Assembly (NCBI GenBank): GCA_947631155.1
Contig: CANRKG010000004.1
Span: forward strand, 1 to 64,000
From: an uncultured Bacilli bacterium
GTDB lineage: Bacteria; Bacillota_I; Bacilli_A; RF39; UBA660
Length of the DNA stretch: 64,000 nucleotides
Direction: 5' to 3'
Shown: positions 36,930 to 47,767 of the stretch, piece by piece
Layout of the letters: each line of letters begins with the position of its first letter
Position numbering within the stretch: position 1 is the stretch's first letter
Position numbers and translations under genes: made by a program
Notes under the pieces: model-generated
Told to the model about the DNA's origin: nothing
Seen by the model: only the letters and a program-made list of their open reading frames with translations
Database searches by the model: none

Positions 36930-38927
36930 TTATTCTGTAGGCATAGGATCTGTAGGAGGTTCTTCTTTTTTTGTACAAACCCCTTCTTGTTTAATATAGC
37001 CCTGTTTACAAACACAGGATACACCATCTGCACCTAATTCTTCATTTTCGCCATCACAAGTGACTTCTTTAGCTTGTGAGTCATTATTATCTTCATCTTC
37101 ATTATCAATTATATTATTTGATGTATCTTCATCAGCGTCTTTGGTACATACGCCAGCTTTTTTGGAATATCCCCACTTACAAACACAGGTTACACCATCC
37201 GCACCTAATTCTTCATTTGTACCACATTTTTCTTCTTCATAATCTTTTGCTTTTTTATATTTAGAAGAATCATATGTAGATTTATAAGGACCTTCACCTA
37301 TAACCTTTTTCTCATATGGATTATTAATAGAAAAAGTAAATTTCTTAATAGTTTTATGGTTTAATAATCCCAAATTCATTTTCATTTCTTTAGTTATATC
37401 ATCTCGGCTATGAGTATTTGGAACATAATTATATAAATCCATACGCATACTACTGTCATATATCATAGCACTTTGACCATATAAATATAATCTTTGAATA
37501 TTAACAATATTAGAACTATCACTACTTAATCCTAATTTCATAATATCTTTAACAACACTATAGAATGATAAAATTTGTTTTGTAGTTAAGTTAGTATCAA
37601 TACTATTAGAGACTGTATTAAATAAATTAGTGAATTGATTAATACTTTTAATAGACTTAACTTTTTGAAGCATGGCTTGAATAACTAATTGTTGATTTTG
37701 ACCACGTCCAAAGTCTCCATTTATTAATTGTTTTCTATTTCGAGATAATACTAATGCTTCTTCACCGTTTAAGTGTTGAGGTCCTTTATTAATACATATT
37801 TGAACTTCACGACTAGAGTTATCTGTACATAGATCTTGAGGAACATCAACATCTATACCACCTAAGGCATCAACTAATTTTACTAATCCTTTAAAATTAA
37901 TTTTAGCATAATAATCGATATTGACATCAAAATAGTTTTCAATAGTATTTATCATACAATCATTTCCATAAGCAGCAGCATGAGTAATTTTATTTTCTCT
38001 TTTACCTGGCCAACAAGCAATAGGTACATATGTATCTCTTGGTATTGATAACATAGTTACATTTAATGTCTTTGGATTAAAGGTAATTAATATTAATGAG
38101 TCTCCATTCGCAATCGCATTTTTAGTCAACACTTCATCAGTAGAATCTATTCCCATAAGTAGGATAGTAAATGGTTCATTAACTGACTTTCCAATTGAAG
38201 CATTTTCTGTTTTTGAAGTTTCTGATTTTAACATTTCTTTTTCTTGACTAATAATTATTTTTGTTTCATTTTGTATTTCTTCATAGCCAGCCATACTACT
38301 ATAAATAGTAGGATAGTCAGTCGCTAGAAAAATTGCATCAACTTCTTTGGAATATAAATCAGTAATCATTTCAATATAATTATCATAATTTATAACATCA
38401 TTTTCATCTTGTAATTTTTTTTCTTTAATTATCTTTTGTGGAATTATATATCCTTCTGGCGAAGTTTTATCTTTTAAAATCCCAATTTTATAATTTTTAA
38501 TATCAGATATTTTATTAGCGGCATTATCTTTTAATACTACTAAACTACTGGAGTAGGTAACATATTTTTTATTAATACTATTAACTGTTCCATAAAAATA
38601 ATAAATTATATAACCAACTGCAGAACAAATAATAGAATATAAAATTAAAAAGATAATAAAGCCAATCCGTTTACTTGCCTTTTTCCTTTTTTTCTTATTA
38701 GGAGGTTTTAATCTCCATACTAGACGCATTTTTATTAACAGAATTAAATCTATTAATAGTAAAGTACCGATTATAATGTATCTAATTTTATCTTCTATAC
38801 CACTTAATTGAAATATATTATAAATTAAAAATCCACTTGTAATTAAAGCTATAATAAAAAATATTAAGGCTACAATACTAGATTTTTTTCTCTTTGGTTT
38901 ATCTAAATTTTCTATTTTTTCTGCCAT
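36930..38927 (-). CDS. LytR-CpsA-Psr (LCP) family protein with two EGF-like repeats
   Basis: LCP enzymes attach teichoic acids or polysaccharides to peptidoglycan. The 665 residues have three or so membrane helices (up to about 112), a solute-binding-like insert (about 120-235) seen in some LCP proteins, and the LCP domain (253-425) with ANGDSLILITFNP, SIPRDTYV, KITHAAAYG, and arginines in LVLSRNR and DFGRGQNQQ. The C-terminus carries two copies of a 30-residue Cys-rich unit (568-596 and 624-653; CxxNEELGADGVxCxC...GVCTK, approximately), joined by an acidic linker. Such EGF-like tails are unusual in LCP proteins. Confidence 0.9.
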   Translation of the reverse strand: MAEKIENLDKPKRKKSSIVALIFFIIALITSGFLIYNIFQLSGIEDKIRYIIIGTLLLIDLILLIKMRLVWRLKPPNKKKRKKASKRIGFIIFLILYSIICSAVGYIIYYFYGTVNSINKKYVTYSSSLVVLKDNAANKISDIKNYKIGILKDKTSPEGYIIPQKIIKEKKLQDENDVINYDNYIEMITDLYSKEVDAIFLATDYPTIYSSMAGYEEIQNETKIIISQEKEMLKSETSKTENASIGKSVNEPFTILLMGIDSTDEVLTKNAIANGDSLILITFNPKTLNVTMLSIPRDTYVPIACWPGKRENKITHAAAYGNDCMINTIENYFDVNIDYYAKINFKGLVKLVDALGGIDVDVPQDLCTDNSSREVQICINKGPQHLNGEEALVLSRNRKQLINGDFGRGQNQQLVIQAMLQKVKSIKSINQFTNLFNTVSNSIDTNLTTKQILSFYSVVKDIMKLGLSSDSSNIVNIQRLYLYGQSAMIYDSSMRMDLYNYVPNTHSRDDITKEMKMNLGLLNHKTIKKFTFSINNPYEKKVIGEGPYKSTYDSSKYKKAKDYEEEKCGTNEELGADGVTCVCKWGYSKKAGVCTKDADEDTSNNIIDNEDEDNNDSQAKEVTCDGENEELGADGVSCVCKQGYIKQEGVCTKKEEPPTDPMPTE

Positions 38928-38964
38928 AAATTCTCCTCCAAATCTTATTTTATAGCTAAATACT

Positions 38965-38993
38965 ATTATACATAATAATTATTGTTTTTTCAA
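38965..38993 (-). promoter_or_regulatory. Sigma-A promoter of the LCP gene
   Basis: On the minus strand TTGAAA (38993-38988), 17 bases, TATAAT (38970-38965). Confidence 0.75.
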
Positions 38994-39038
38994 CCAAATT
39001 ATACTGATTAATAAAATTTTAAGTTGGATTTATTATTA

Positions 39039-39067
39039 TTGTTAGTTAAAAGAAAATAGTGTATACT
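39039..39067 (+). promoter_or_regulatory. Sigma-A promoter of the flavoprotein operon
   Basis: TTGTTA (39039-39044), 17 bases, TATACT (39062-39067). Confidence 0.65.
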
Positions 39068-39083
39068 TATTTTAGGTGGTATT

Positions 39084-40580
39084 ATGAAAAACGTAATTAT
39101 AATCGGGGCAGGTCCTGCTGGCTTAACCGCAGCTTATCAATTACTAAAAAAGGGTAAAGGTGAATATAAAGTTACGATTATTGAAGCGGATAAACAAGTA
39201 GGGGGAATTTCGAAAACAATTAATTATAAAGGAAATCGGATGGATTTAGGTGGCCATCGTTTCTTTACTAAAGAAGTCGAAGTAAAAAAAATATGGAAAG
39301 AAATATTACCACTACAAATCACTACTATAAACCCTGATAAAAAAGAATCAGTTATGTTAATTAGAAATAGAGTATCACGAATCTTCTATGAAGATAAATT
39401 TTATGATTATCCCATTACAATTAATTTCAAAACTATCAGAAATTTGGGATTTTTTAGAACCGTTTTCTGTGGTTTTAGTTATTTGCGCTATAAAATATTT
39501 CCTAAAGTTGAAAATAATTTAGAGGATTTTTATATAAATAGATTTGGGAAAAAGTTATATTCTATGTTTTTCTGTGGTTATACAGAGAAAGTATGGGGTA
39601 GAAAACCTAAAGAAATATCTAAAGATTGGGGTTATCAAAGAGTAAAAGGAATATCTATTTCTGCTGTTTTAAAAGATTATATTAAAAGAATTTTTAAAGT
39701 AGAAGATAAATCTAAAGAAACTTCTTTAATAGATAAATTTTACTATCCTAAATATGGACCAGGACAATTTTATGAAGAAATGAGTAAGAAGATAAAAGAT
39801 ATGGGTGGAAAAATAATTTGTAATAGTACAGTTATAAAAATAAATTTAAATGAAAAGAAAATAAATAGTTTAATATATTTAAAAAATAATAAAGAATATA
39901 CAAAAAAAGCAGATATTGTAATATCGACAATGCCAATTAAAGATTTGTTAGAATCATTTAATAAGGTAGACTCTCATATACTAAACATAGCTTCTTCCTT
40001 ACCATATCGTGATTTTATTACAGTAGGAGTGTTAGTTCCAAAATTATCAATTGAAAATACTACTAAAATAAAAACATTAAATAATATTATTCCAGATAAC
40101 TGGTTGTATGTCCAAGATAATAAAGTTCACTTAGGTAGAATTCAAATCTTTAATAACTGGTCCCCATATATGGTAAAAAATAATGAAAAAACCGTTTGGT
40201 TGGGTTTAGAATATTTTTGTAATGAAAATGATTGGTTATGGTCTTCTTCTGATGAAGAAATAAAAAATTATGCCTGTAGAGAGTTAAAGAAAATGAAAAT
40301 AATTGATCAAGATGTTTTAGATAGTTGTTGCATTAGAGTAAAAAAAGCTTATCCAGCATATTTTGATAGTTATAAAGATATAGACAAAATTAAAAAATAT
40401 TTAAATAAAATTGATAACCTATATTGTATAGGGAGAAATGGTCAACACCGTTATAATAATATGGATCATTCTATGTTAACCGCAATTAAATGTGCAGATA
40501 ATATTCTTAAAAATAAGAAAAATAAAAATAATATTTGGAATGTTAATGTTGAAAAGGACTACCACGAGGAGGAAAAATGA
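39084..40580 (+). CDS. FAD-dependent oxidoreductase of the amine-oxidase / UDP-galactopyranose-mutase-like group
   Basis: A 498-residue protein with the N-terminal dinucleotide fold [19 protein letters not shown], then [13 protein letters not shown] and [10 protein letters not shown], which bind FAD, and a C-terminal [20 protein letters not shown] segment. Members of this group are frequent in polysaccharide clusters, where they act on sugar or lipid intermediates. It heads an operon with a GT-C-like membrane protein (4-base ATGA overlap). The exact substrate cannot be told. Confidence 0.82.
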   Translation: MKNVIIIGAGPAGLTAAYQLLKKGKGEYKVTIIEADKQVGGISKTINYKGNRMDLGGHRFFTKEVEVKKIWKEILPLQITTINPDKKESVMLIRNRVSRIFYEDKFYDYPITINFKTIRNLGFFRTVFCGFSYLRYKIFPKVENNLEDFYINRFGKKLYSMFFCGYTEKVWGRKPKEISKDWGYQRVKGISISAVLKDYIKRIFKVEDKSKETSLIDKFYYPKYGPGQFYEEMSKKIKDMGGKIICNSTVIKINLNEKKINSLIYLKNNKEYTKKADIVISTMPIKDLLESFNKVDSHILNIASSLPYRDFITVGVLVPKLSIENTTKIKTLNNIIPDNWLYVQDNKVHLGRIQIFNNWSPYMVKNNEKTVWLGLEYFCNENDWLWSSSDEEIKNYACRELKKMKIIDQDVLDSCCIRVKKAYPAYFDSYKDIDKIKKYLNKIDNLYCIGRNGQHRYNNMDHSMLTAIKCADNILKNKKNKNNIWNVNVEKDYHEEEK

Positions 40581-42067
40581 TAAATAAAATAATTGAGAAA
40601 ATAAAAAAATATCAGCCACCAAAACATATTTGTTTTTTATATTTTTTTGTTCCTATTTTTGTTTCTACTATTTTAAATATAGATAGAGAAAATGATATTT
40701 GGTTTTTATTAAATCATGGTAAATATGTACTTCAAAATGGTTTTCCTACAATTGAACCATTTTCAATGCATCAAGGTTTTTCTTTTGTTATGCAACAATG
40801 GCTTTCTGCCGTCATCTTTTACTTAGTCTATAATTTTCTAGGAAAATATGGTCTTTTTTTATTAATGATTTTTGTTAATATCTTGATTTTATTCTTACTT
40901 TATAAACTATGTATGAAACTGAGTGATAATAGATTTAGATTATCAGTTATTATTAGTTCTATTACGACTATCTTATTAGAAATTTTTTTATTACCTAGAC
41001 CACAAATATTTACTTATGTCAATTTAATAAGTGTTTTATATATTATGGAATCAGTGTATCGTAATAAATCTAGTAAATTAGTTTATTTATTACCATTAAT
41101 ATCATTATTACAAATTAATTTACATGCTTCTTTATGGTTTTTATTATTCTTATTTATGTTACCATATATTATATATTTTATAATAGCAAAAATAAAAGAT
41201 AAGAAAAGTTATCACCTTTCAAAATTGTTTATAATTATTATCGTAATGTTTTTAGTAGGTTTTATTAATCCTTATGGAATAAAAAATATTAGTTATGTTT
41301 TTACATCATATGGAGACTTTTATATTAATAATATGGTCATAGAAATGTTTTCACCATTTAGAATGCTTGGTATTAATAATTTTGCTTTTTATTACGTTTA
41401 TTTAATTTTGTTTTTTACCATTGCAATTTATATTGTCAATAAAAAAGGTGAGTTATTCCTACCACATATGTTATTATTTATTGGGGTTAGTTACTTAGCT
41501 ATTACTTCCTTAAGAAATGCAGCCTTATTAATAATTGGGACTATTCCTTTCTTGGCTTGGTATCTAAAAAATTTATTTCCTAAAACTAAGGAGAAAAAAG
41601 CAGTCTTAAATTCAAAAAGTAAGATTCAATATATTAGTATAATTATATTTTTACTTATTTATAATATTGTAGTTGTGAGTGTAAAAGGGGTTTCTTTTAC
41701 GAATCCATTAGAAAAAGGTATAGATTATTTATTAAAATATAATGATGTTGAAGATATTATCTTATATACTAGTTATAATGATGGAAGTTATGCTGAATAT
41801 CGAGGATTAAAACCATATATGGATACTAGGGCTGAAATATTTTTAAAAGCCAATAATCACAAAGCAGATATTATGAAAGAATACTTTTTAGTACAAAAAA
41901 AAGAAATCAGTTGTCAAGAGTTTTTAGATAAATATCATTTTACTCACTTAATTATTAATCAAAATGATTCATTATACGATGAATTACTAAAAAACTCTAA
42001 TTATAAGGTTATATACAAAGGAAAATATCGAAAGGGATATTATAAAATATTTGAATTAATTAAATAG
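40577..42067 (+). CDS. Multi-pass membrane protein, GT-C glycosyltransferase-like
   Basis: A 496-residue protein with about ten membrane helices. The N-terminal segment [19 protein letters not shown] followed by GFPTIEPFS and [12 protein letters not shown] resembles the conserved loop of a common group of GT-C-like membrane proteins, where the acidic residues of the first outer loop matter. It overlaps the flavoprotein gene, suggesting a shared step in glycan synthesis. Assignment beyond GT-C-like is not possible. Confidence 0.65.
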   Translation: MINKIIEKIKKYQPPKHICFLYFFVPIFVSTILNIDRENDIWFLLNHGKYVLQNGFPTIEPFSMHQGFSFVMQQWLSAVIFYLVYNFLGKYGLFLLMIFVNILILFLLYKLCMKLSDNRFRLSVIISSITTILLEIFLLPRPQIFTYVNLISVLYIMESVYRNKSSKLVYLLPLISLLQINLHASLWFLLFLFMLPYIIYFIIAKIKDKKSYHLSKLFIIIIVMFLVGFINPYGIKNISYVFTSYGDFYINNMVIEMFSPFRMLGINNFAFYYVYLILFFTIAIYIVNKKGELFLPHMLLFIGVSYLAITSLRNAALLIIGTIPFLAWYLKNLFPKTKEKKAVLNSKSKIQYISIIIFLLIYNIVVVSVKGVSFTNPLEKGIDYLLKYNDVEDIILYTSYNDGSYAEYRGLKPYMDTRAEIFLKANNHKADIMKEYFLVQKKEISCQEFLDKYHFTHLIINQNDSLYDELLKNSNYKVIYKGKYRKGYYKIFELIK

Positions 42068-42092
42068 AATCTACAATTTTGTAGATTTTTTA
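42068..42092 (+). terminator. Terminator after the 40577 gene
   Basis: AATCTACAA pairs with TTGTAGATT, followed by Ts. Confidence 0.8.
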
Positions 42093-42110
42093 TGTATTAA
42101 TAAGTTTATA

Positions 42111-42119
42111 TGCTATAAT
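42111..42119 (+). promoter_or_regulatory. Extended -10 promoter of the O-antigen-ligase-like operon
   Basis: TGCTATAAT, 15 bases before the start at 42135; no clear -35. The transcript leader would be very short. Confidence 0.5.
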
Positions 42120-42134
42120 ATTATTGGTGATAAG

Positions 42135-43469
42135 ATGGAACATATAAATAAATTTTTAGATAAAAATATTAATAAAATATTTCTTATATTTTTATTTTTA
42201 CAGCCAATTATTGATGTTTTAACGGCAGTTATGTTACATGTTTTTTCTGTTGAATTTACTATTGGTATGTTCTTAAGAATCTTATTTTTAGGATTAATGT
42301 TATATTATATAGTATTTATTAATAAAAAAAGTCATAAAAAAGCACTTATATATTTATCGTTAATATTTATATATATAGTTTTATTTTGTATAAATATATT
42401 ATACACCAAGGGATGGAGTTCATTTGGTTATGAACTGAAAAATCTAATTAAAAGTTTCTATTTTCCCATCTTATTAGTAATTATTTATAATCTGTTTAAT
42501 GATAAAAGAAATATTATTAAACCCAGACTTTTAAAAAATTTATTTATTGTATATTTATTATTAGTTTTTATACCCAATATTTTTGGAATAGGGTTTGATA
42601 GCTATGAGATAACTAAATCTGGTAGTATTGGATATTTTTATACGGCTAATGAAATTAGTGCTATTTTATCTATTTTAATGCCTATTTTTATTTATATTAT
42701 TTTGGAAAAAAAGAATTATTATTTTATAGGAATAGTACTTGTAATTTTATTATATGTACTTACTTCAATTGGAACTAAAGGCCCCTTATTAAGTTTTGGA
42801 ATAATTAGTTTATATTATTTAGGAAAATACATAGTCCAAAATATTAAAATGAAAAAATATAAAGGAATTATGACTATAGTAGGAATCTTTACTATTGTAA
42901 TTATAGCTATTTATTTAGTATTACCAAAAACTAATTTTTATAAAAATATTGTTACACATTTAAAATTTTTAGAAGTTGAAAAAGTTAGTGACATTATTAC
43001 TAATCCTAAAGTGATTGACCATTTTATCTTTAGTCAAAGATTAACATTTTGGACCAATACAAGACATATTTATAAAAAATCTAATTTTGCTAGTAAGTTA
43101 TTAGGAATAGGTTATATAGATAATTATGCAACTGATCAAGTTAGTATGAAAATGGTGGAAATGGATTATGTTGATATTTTCTATCGACATGGATTGATAG
43201 GCTTTAGCATATATATATTTAGTCTGGTTTATATGGTAGTAAAAATTCTTAAAAAGTATTTTGATTATATAAAAATTAATCACAAAAATAAGATTGTTCA
43301 ATCTTATATGCTTAGTCTCTTATTAGCAATTGTACTTGCGATGATAACTGGGCATGTAATCACTGCACCATCTGTCGCAATATATGTTGCTTTAATAATT
43401 AATTTATTATATAATGAACTATATAAAGGAGAACCAAAATATGACAAAATTAGGCATGGTAATTCTTAA
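42135..43469 (+). CDS. O-antigen ligase / Wzy-like membrane protein
   Basis: The 444 residues form about eleven membrane helices, with the SIGTKGPLLSFGII segment typical of the O-antigen ligase (Wzy_C) family and a large outer loop (about 275-345) after it. Such proteins polymerise or ligate lipid-linked oligosaccharides on the outer side of the membrane. Its 3' end overlaps the next gene by 29 bases. Confidence 0.8.
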   Translation: MEHINKFLDKNINKIFLIFLFLQPIIDVLTAVMLHVFSVEFTIGMFLRILFLGLMLYYIVFINKKSHKKALIYLSLIFIYIVLFCINILYTKGWSSFGYELKNLIKSFYFPILLVIIYNLFNDKRNIIKPRLLKNLFIVYLLLVFIPNIFGIGFDSYEITKSGSIGYFYTANEISAILSILMPIFIYIILEKKNYYFIGIVLVILLYVLTSIGTKGPLLSFGIISLYYLGKYIVQNIKMKKYKGIMTIVGIFTIVIIAIYLVLPKTNFYKNIVTHLKFLEVEKVSDIITNPKVIDHFIFSQRLTFWTNTRHIYKKSNFASKLLGIGYIDNYATDQVSMKMVEMDYVDIFYRHGLIGFSIYIFSLVYMVVKILKKYFDYIKINHKNKIVQSYMLSLLLAIVLAMITGHVITAPSVAIYVALIINLLYNELYKGEPKYDKIRHGNS

Positions 43470-44307
43470 TTATAATGACTATAAAACGACCATTTCGTTA
43501 CTAGAAAGTATTAAAGATTATAAATGCTTAAATTTAATAGTCGTTGTTGATAATAACTCTTCAGATAATTCCTCTAAATACTTAAAAAAATATGATAGTA
43601 AGAAAATAAAAATATTACAAACAGATAAAAATGGTGGCTATGCATATGGGCTTAACTATGGAGCCAAATACCTAAATAAACAGTTAGGGAAATGTAATAT
43701 TATTTTTTCAAATTCAGATGTAATTATCAGTAAAGAAGAAGATTTAAAACAATTAAGTTCAGATATTGGTAAACATTCAATTGCTTTAGTAGGACCTACT
43801 ATTGTTGAGAATAAAAGTTTAAATCGAGGTTGGATGATGCCAACCATAAAAGATGAAATTAAATTTAATTTACCTTTTATTAGTAGAAAATATTTAAAAG
43901 AAATTAGATATGACGAAGAACATTATCAGGAAGATTTATCAATTGTTGGGGTAGTATCAGGTTGTTTTTTCTGTTGTAGTGGGGAAGTCTTAGAACAAAT
44001 AGATTACTTTGATGAAAACACTTTTTTATATTATGAAGAACAAATACTTTCAAAAAAATTAGAAAAAATTGATAAACAAGTCGCAGTAGATAATAAAGTA
44101 GTAATAATTCATAATCATTCGGTTACTATTGATAAGAATATAAATAAAATTAATAAATATAAAATTTTGAAAAATAGTCAAAGATACTTTGTAGAAAATT
44201 ATTTATATGCGACCAAAAAGGAATTAAAGTGGTTAAATTTTACGAATAAGCTTTCTTTAATAATTCTTTATATTAGATGTTTTTTCAAAGGAGGATTAAA
44301 AAAATGA
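43441..44307 (+). CDS. Glycosyltransferase family 2 (rhamnosyltransferase-like)
   Basis: A 288-residue GT-A fold enzyme with [34 protein letters not shown] and [11 protein letters not shown], and the [23 protein letters not shown] region typical of rhamnosyltransferase-like GT2 members. It is cytosolic. ATG 43441 follows AAAGGAG; a longer frame from 43414 would lie deep in the previous gene. It ends overlapping rfbA (ATGA), consistent with use of dTDP-rhamnose as donor. Confidence 0.85.
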   Translation: MTKLGMVILNYNDYKTTISLLESIKDYKCLNLIVVVDNNSSDNSSKYLKKYDSKKIKILQTDKNGGYAYGLNYGAKYLNKQLGKCNIIFSNSDVIISKEEDLKQLSSDIGKHSIALVGPTIVENKSLNRGWMMPTIKDEIKFNLPFISRKYLKEIRYDEEHYQEDLSIVGVVSGCFFCCSGEVLEQIDYFDENTFLYYEEQILSKKLEKIDKQVAVDNKVVIIHNHSVTIDKNINKINKYKILKNSQRYFVENYLYATKKELKWLNFTNKLSLIILYIRCFFKGGLKK

Positions 44308-45182
44308 AAGGAATTATCTTAGCTGGAGGTAGTGGAACAAGGCTTTATCCGTTGACACAAGTCACTTCTAAACAACTAATGCCAATTTATGATAAACCAA
44401 TGATATATTATCCATTAGCTATCTTGATGCAAGCCGAAATTAGAGATATTTTAGTTATTTCCACTCCAACCGACATTCAAAAATTTAAAGATTTATTAGG
44501 TGATGGATCAAAATTTGGTATTAATTTAAAATATAAAGTTCAACCATCTCCTGATGGATTAGCGCAAGCTTTTATATTAGGTGAAGATTTTATTGGTGAT
44601 GATTCAACAGCTATGATATTAGGAGATAATATATTTTACGGTTCCAATTTAAAAAAAGAACTGCTAAAGGCTAAACAAGAAGCAGAGTTAGGAAAAGCTA
44701 CTATATTTGGTTATCATGTTCATGATCCAGAAAGATTTGGAATTGTCGAATTTGATAAAAATGGTAAAGTATTAAGTGTTGAAGAAAAACCAGAAAATCC
44801 TAAAAGCGATTATGCTATTACAGGATTATATTTTTATCCATCAGGAGTTAGTAAAAAAGCTAAAATGGTTAAACCTTCAAAAAGAGGAGAATTAGAGATA
44901 ACAGATTTAAATAAAATGTACTTAGAAGAAGATAAATTAGAAGTTATAACTATGAATGAAGGTTATGGCTGGTTTGATACAGGTACTTTTAAAAGTTTAT
45001 ATACAGCGGCGAGTTTTATTGGAACTATTCAAGAAAATCAGAATATTACAATATGTTGTCCTGAAGAAATAGGATATAAAAATGGTTGGTTATCTAAAGA
45101 GGAGCTATTAAAACAAGCTGAAATAATGAAAAAGAATACCTATGGTAAACATTTATTTGAAATAATTCAAAAGGAGAGATAA
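44304..45182 (+). CDS. rfbA: Glucose-1-phosphate thymidylyltransferase
   Basis: RmlA makes dTDP-glucose from dTTP and glucose 1-phosphate, the first step to dTDP-rhamnose. The 292-residue protein has [41 protein letters not shown] and YGWFDTGTF. The ribosome site GGAGG and the overlap with the upstream GT2 stop set the start at 44304. The fused epimerase/reductase gene follows after one base. Confidence 0.96.
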   Translation: MKGIILAGGSGTRLYPLTQVTSKQLMPIYDKPMIYYPLAILMQAEIRDILVISTPTDIQKFKDLLGDGSKFGINLKYKVQPSPDGLAQAFILGEDFIGDDSTAMILGDNIFYGSNLKKELLKAKQEAELGKATIFGYHVHDPERFGIVEFDKNGKVLSVEEKPENPKSDYAITGLYFYPSGVSKKAKMVKPSKRGELEITDLNKMYLEEDKLEVITMNEGYGWFDTGTFKSLYTAASFIGTIQENQNITICCPEEIGYKNGWLSKEELLKQAEIMKKNTYGKHLFEIIQKER

Positions 45183-45183
45183 A

Positions 45184-46617
45184 ATGAAAAAAATTACTAC
45201 TGAACTAAAAGATTGTTATATTTTAGAACCAAATAGATTTGGAGATGAAAGGGGTTATTTTGAATCAATTACTAAGGAACAATTAGAAGAGTTAGGCTTT
45301 CAGGACTTTTATCAAATAAGTAATTCTAAAAGCGGAAAAGGTATTATTAGAGGTTTACATTTTCAAAAAGATCCCTATTGTCAAGCTAAGGTTGTTCGTT
45401 GTCATGCTGGAGCTGTTTTAGATATAGTTGTGGATATCAGAAAAGATTCACCTACCTATGGAAAATGGACAAGTGTTGAATTAACACCAGAAAATGGCAG
45501 ATTATTATATGTACCTCGTGGCTTTGCTCATGGATTTGTTTCTTTAAAAGATAATACTTTATTTGAATATTATGTGGATAATCAATATGCTCCAAGATTA
45601 GAAGATGGTATATTGTGGAATGATGCTGAAATTGGTATTAATTGGGAAGAAATATTTGAAAAATATGGAATTAATCAACCTATTTTATCAGAAAAAGATA
45701 AAGTACGTCATACGTTAAAAGAATGTCAATCAACATTTACAAGGAAAAAAACTAGATATTTGATTACAGGATATAATGGTCAGTTAGGTTATGATATAGT
45801 GAGAGAACTAGAATCAAGAGGAGAAACAGAATATTTAGCTGTGGATATAAATGAGATGGATATCACGAATCGTGATCAGGTTTTCCAAGTTGTTACAAAT
45901 TATAAACCTGATGTTATTTTTCATTGTGCTGCTTGGACAGCTGTTGATAAAGCTGAAGATATGGAAGATAAAGTTAGACAAATTAATGTTGAGGGAACGA
46001 AAAATATAACTGATGCATCACTTGAAGTAGATGCAAAACTAGTCTATATATCAACTGATTATGTATTTGATGGTAAAAAAGATGGTTATTATAATGAAGA
46101 TGATAAAGTTAATCCAATGAGTGTATATGGAAAAACAAAATACGAAGGTGAAGAAGAAGCAAGACGTAACCCTAAACACTTTATTTCTAGAATTTCTTGG
46201 GCTTTTGGTATTAACGGAAATAACTTTATTAAAACTATGCTAAATTTGGCTAAGACAAAAAAAGAAGTATCCGTTGTTGATGATCAAATTGGTAGTCCAA
46301 CTTATATGGTTGATCTTGCTAAAACACTAGTAGAAATGGTGCATAGTGATAAATATGGAACTTATCATGTTAATAATGATGGCTTTTGTTCTTGGGCTGA
46401 ATTTGCCAATTATATTTTTACAAGTAATGGTCTAGATGTAAAAGTAAATCCTGTTTCTACAGATGAATATATTAAATTAATGGGCATAAAGCAAGCATAT
46501 CGTCCTAGAAATTCTAAATTAAGTAAAGAAAAATTAGTTAAAGCTGGTTTTGAAATGTTACCATCTTGGCAAGATGCTACAGATAGGTATTGCAAAGAAT
46601 TAACTAAGAGAAAATAA
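45184..46617 (+). CDS. Fused dTDP-4-dehydrorhamnose 3,5-epimerase / reductase (RmlC-RmlD)
   Basis: One 477-residue chain carries both final enzymes of dTDP-L-rhamnose synthesis. Residues 1-180 are RmlC, with RGLHFQKDP (catalytic His), VVDIRKDSPTYGKW and YVPRGFAHGF. Residues 190-477 are RmlD, with the NAD(P) loop ITGYNGQLGYDI, AAWTAVDKAED, STDYVFDG and the YGKTKYEGE active-site Tyr/Lys. Fusion lets the unstable intermediate pass between active sites. It ends at a terminator; rfbB, the missing step, is 7.3 kb downstream. Confidence 0.95.
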   Translation: MKKITTELKDCYILEPNRFGDERGYFESITKEQLEELGFQDFYQISNSKSGKGIIRGLHFQKDPYCQAKVVRCHAGAVLDIVVDIRKDSPTYGKWTSVELTPENGRLLYVPRGFAHGFVSLKDNTLFEYYVDNQYAPRLEDGILWNDAEIGINWEEIFEKYGINQPILSEKDKVRHTLKECQSTFTRKKTRYLITGYNGQLGYDIVRELESRGETEYLAVDINEMDITNRDQVFQVVTNYKPDVIFHCAAWTAVDKAEDMEDKVRQINVEGTKNITDASLEVDAKLVYISTDYVFDGKKDGYYNEDDKVNPMSVYGKTKYEGEEEARRNPKHFISRISWAFGINGNNFIKTMLNLAKTKKEVSVVDDQIGSPTYMVDLAKTLVEMVHSDKYGTYHVNNDGFCSWAEFANYIFTSNGLDVKVNPVSTDEYIKLMGIKQAYRPRNSKLSKEKLVKAGFEMLPSWQDATDRYCKELTKRK

Positions 46618-46642
46618 ATTTACGTAAAATTAATTTTCAAAA

Positions 46643-46669
46643 AAAGAATTAATAGTAATTCTTTTTTTT
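46643..46669 (+). terminator. Terminator of the rfbA operon
   Basis: AAAGAATTA pairs with TAATTCTTT around a 4-base loop, followed by Ts. Confidence 0.8.
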
Positions 46670-46706
46670 GTATGATATACTTTTTTTAGATAGAAGGTGA
46701 TAATAA

Positions 46707-47765
46707 GTGGATGCATTGGACAATAAATGTCCAGCTTGTGGGGCACCCATAACATTTAATCCTCAAAATCAAAAATGGGATTGTGAATATTGTGGAAGCA
46801 AGTTTACTTTAGAAGAAATGAAAAAGTATAACAATGCTAGCTCTGATAAAGAAAATAATAACAGTAATACTAGTACTAATACTAATAAATTAGAAGATTT
46901 AGATGTTTATCATTGTAAAAATTGTGGCGCGGAGGTTATGGCTGATGAAGTTACTACTGCTACTTTTTGTGTTTACTGCGGTAGTACTACAATTTTAAAA
47001 AATAGAATTACAGATGGAGTTGCACCTTCTAAAATAATTCCTTTTAAAAAAGTTAAAGAAGAAGCCGTCAAAGCTTTTCAAAAATTAAGAAAAGGACGAC
47101 CTTTAATGCCTAAATTATTTAATGATCCAAAAAATATTGAAAAAATAACAGGTGTTTATATACCTTTTTGGGCATATGATTTAAGAATATCTGGAGATAT
47201 TAGTTTTAATGCTACTGATGAAGAAAGTTGGAGTGACTATAATTATCATTATATTAAAACAAATAGGTATTTATCAAAAAGAAATGGGTATATGGAGTTT
47301 GATAGAATACTTGTTGATGGTTCTTCTCACTTTGATGATGATTTGATGGATTCATTAGAGCCATTTAACTTTGAAGATTTAGTCGATTATAATCATGCTT
47401 ATTTATCAGGATTTTTAGCTGAAAAATATGATGTAGATAGTAATACAGCTATAACTAGAGCTGAAAATAGAGCAACTAATTCAGCCATTGAAGTAGTTAA
47501 AGAAACAGTTTATCATCAGACTAAAACTTTAAGCACTCATAGTATGGAAATAACTAAATTAAAAGATTATTATATTTTACTTCCAGTTTGGATGGTAAAT
47601 GTTATATATAAAAATAAGACCTATACTTTCGCAATGAATGGACAAACAGGTGAAATTGTAGGAAATATTCCTTTAGATATAACAAAAACGATAATTATGA
47701 CACTAATTATTTTTGTGACAGTAACCGTTATTGTTTCACTATGTGTTTTGTTAGGAGGACAATAA
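46707..47765 (+). CDS. ydjG: TFIIB-type zinc-ribbon membrane protein (YdjG-like)
   Basis: The 352 residues have two zinc ribbons, CPACGAP...CEYCGS (8-32) and CKNCGAE...CVYCGS (about 70-93), a middle domain with VYIPFWAYDLRISG, and a C-terminal membrane helix (about 325-348). In Bacillus subtilis YdjG works with YdjH and YdjI in a membrane-stress system that involves PspA (YdjF). The same three genes stand in a row here, but no pspA is seen in the window. The start is GTG 46707 behind AAGGTGA; the nearby ATG is out of frame. Confidence 0.85.
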   Translation: MDALDNKCPACGAPITFNPQNQKWDCEYCGSKFTLEEMKKYNNASSDKENNNSNTSTNTNKLEDLDVYHCKNCGAEVMADEVTTATFCVYCGSTTILKNRITDGVAPSKIIPFKKVKEEAVKAFQKLRKGRPLMPKLFNDPKNIEKITGVYIPFWAYDLRISGDISFNATDEESWSDYNYHYIKTNRYLSKRNGYMEFDRILVDGSSHFDDDLMDSLEPFNFEDLVDYNHAYLSGFLAEKYDVDSNTAITRAENRATNSAIEVVKETVYHQTKTLSTHSMEITKLKDYYILLPVWMVNVIYKNKTYTFAMNGQTGEIVGNIPLDITKTIIMTLIIFVTVTVIVSLCVLLGGQ

Positions 47766-47767
47766 CT

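Noticed and set aside
37060-37264. Plus-strand short frames opposite the LCP repeats
   Set aside because: They arise from the repeated Cys-rich coding sequence on the other strand and have no start signals.
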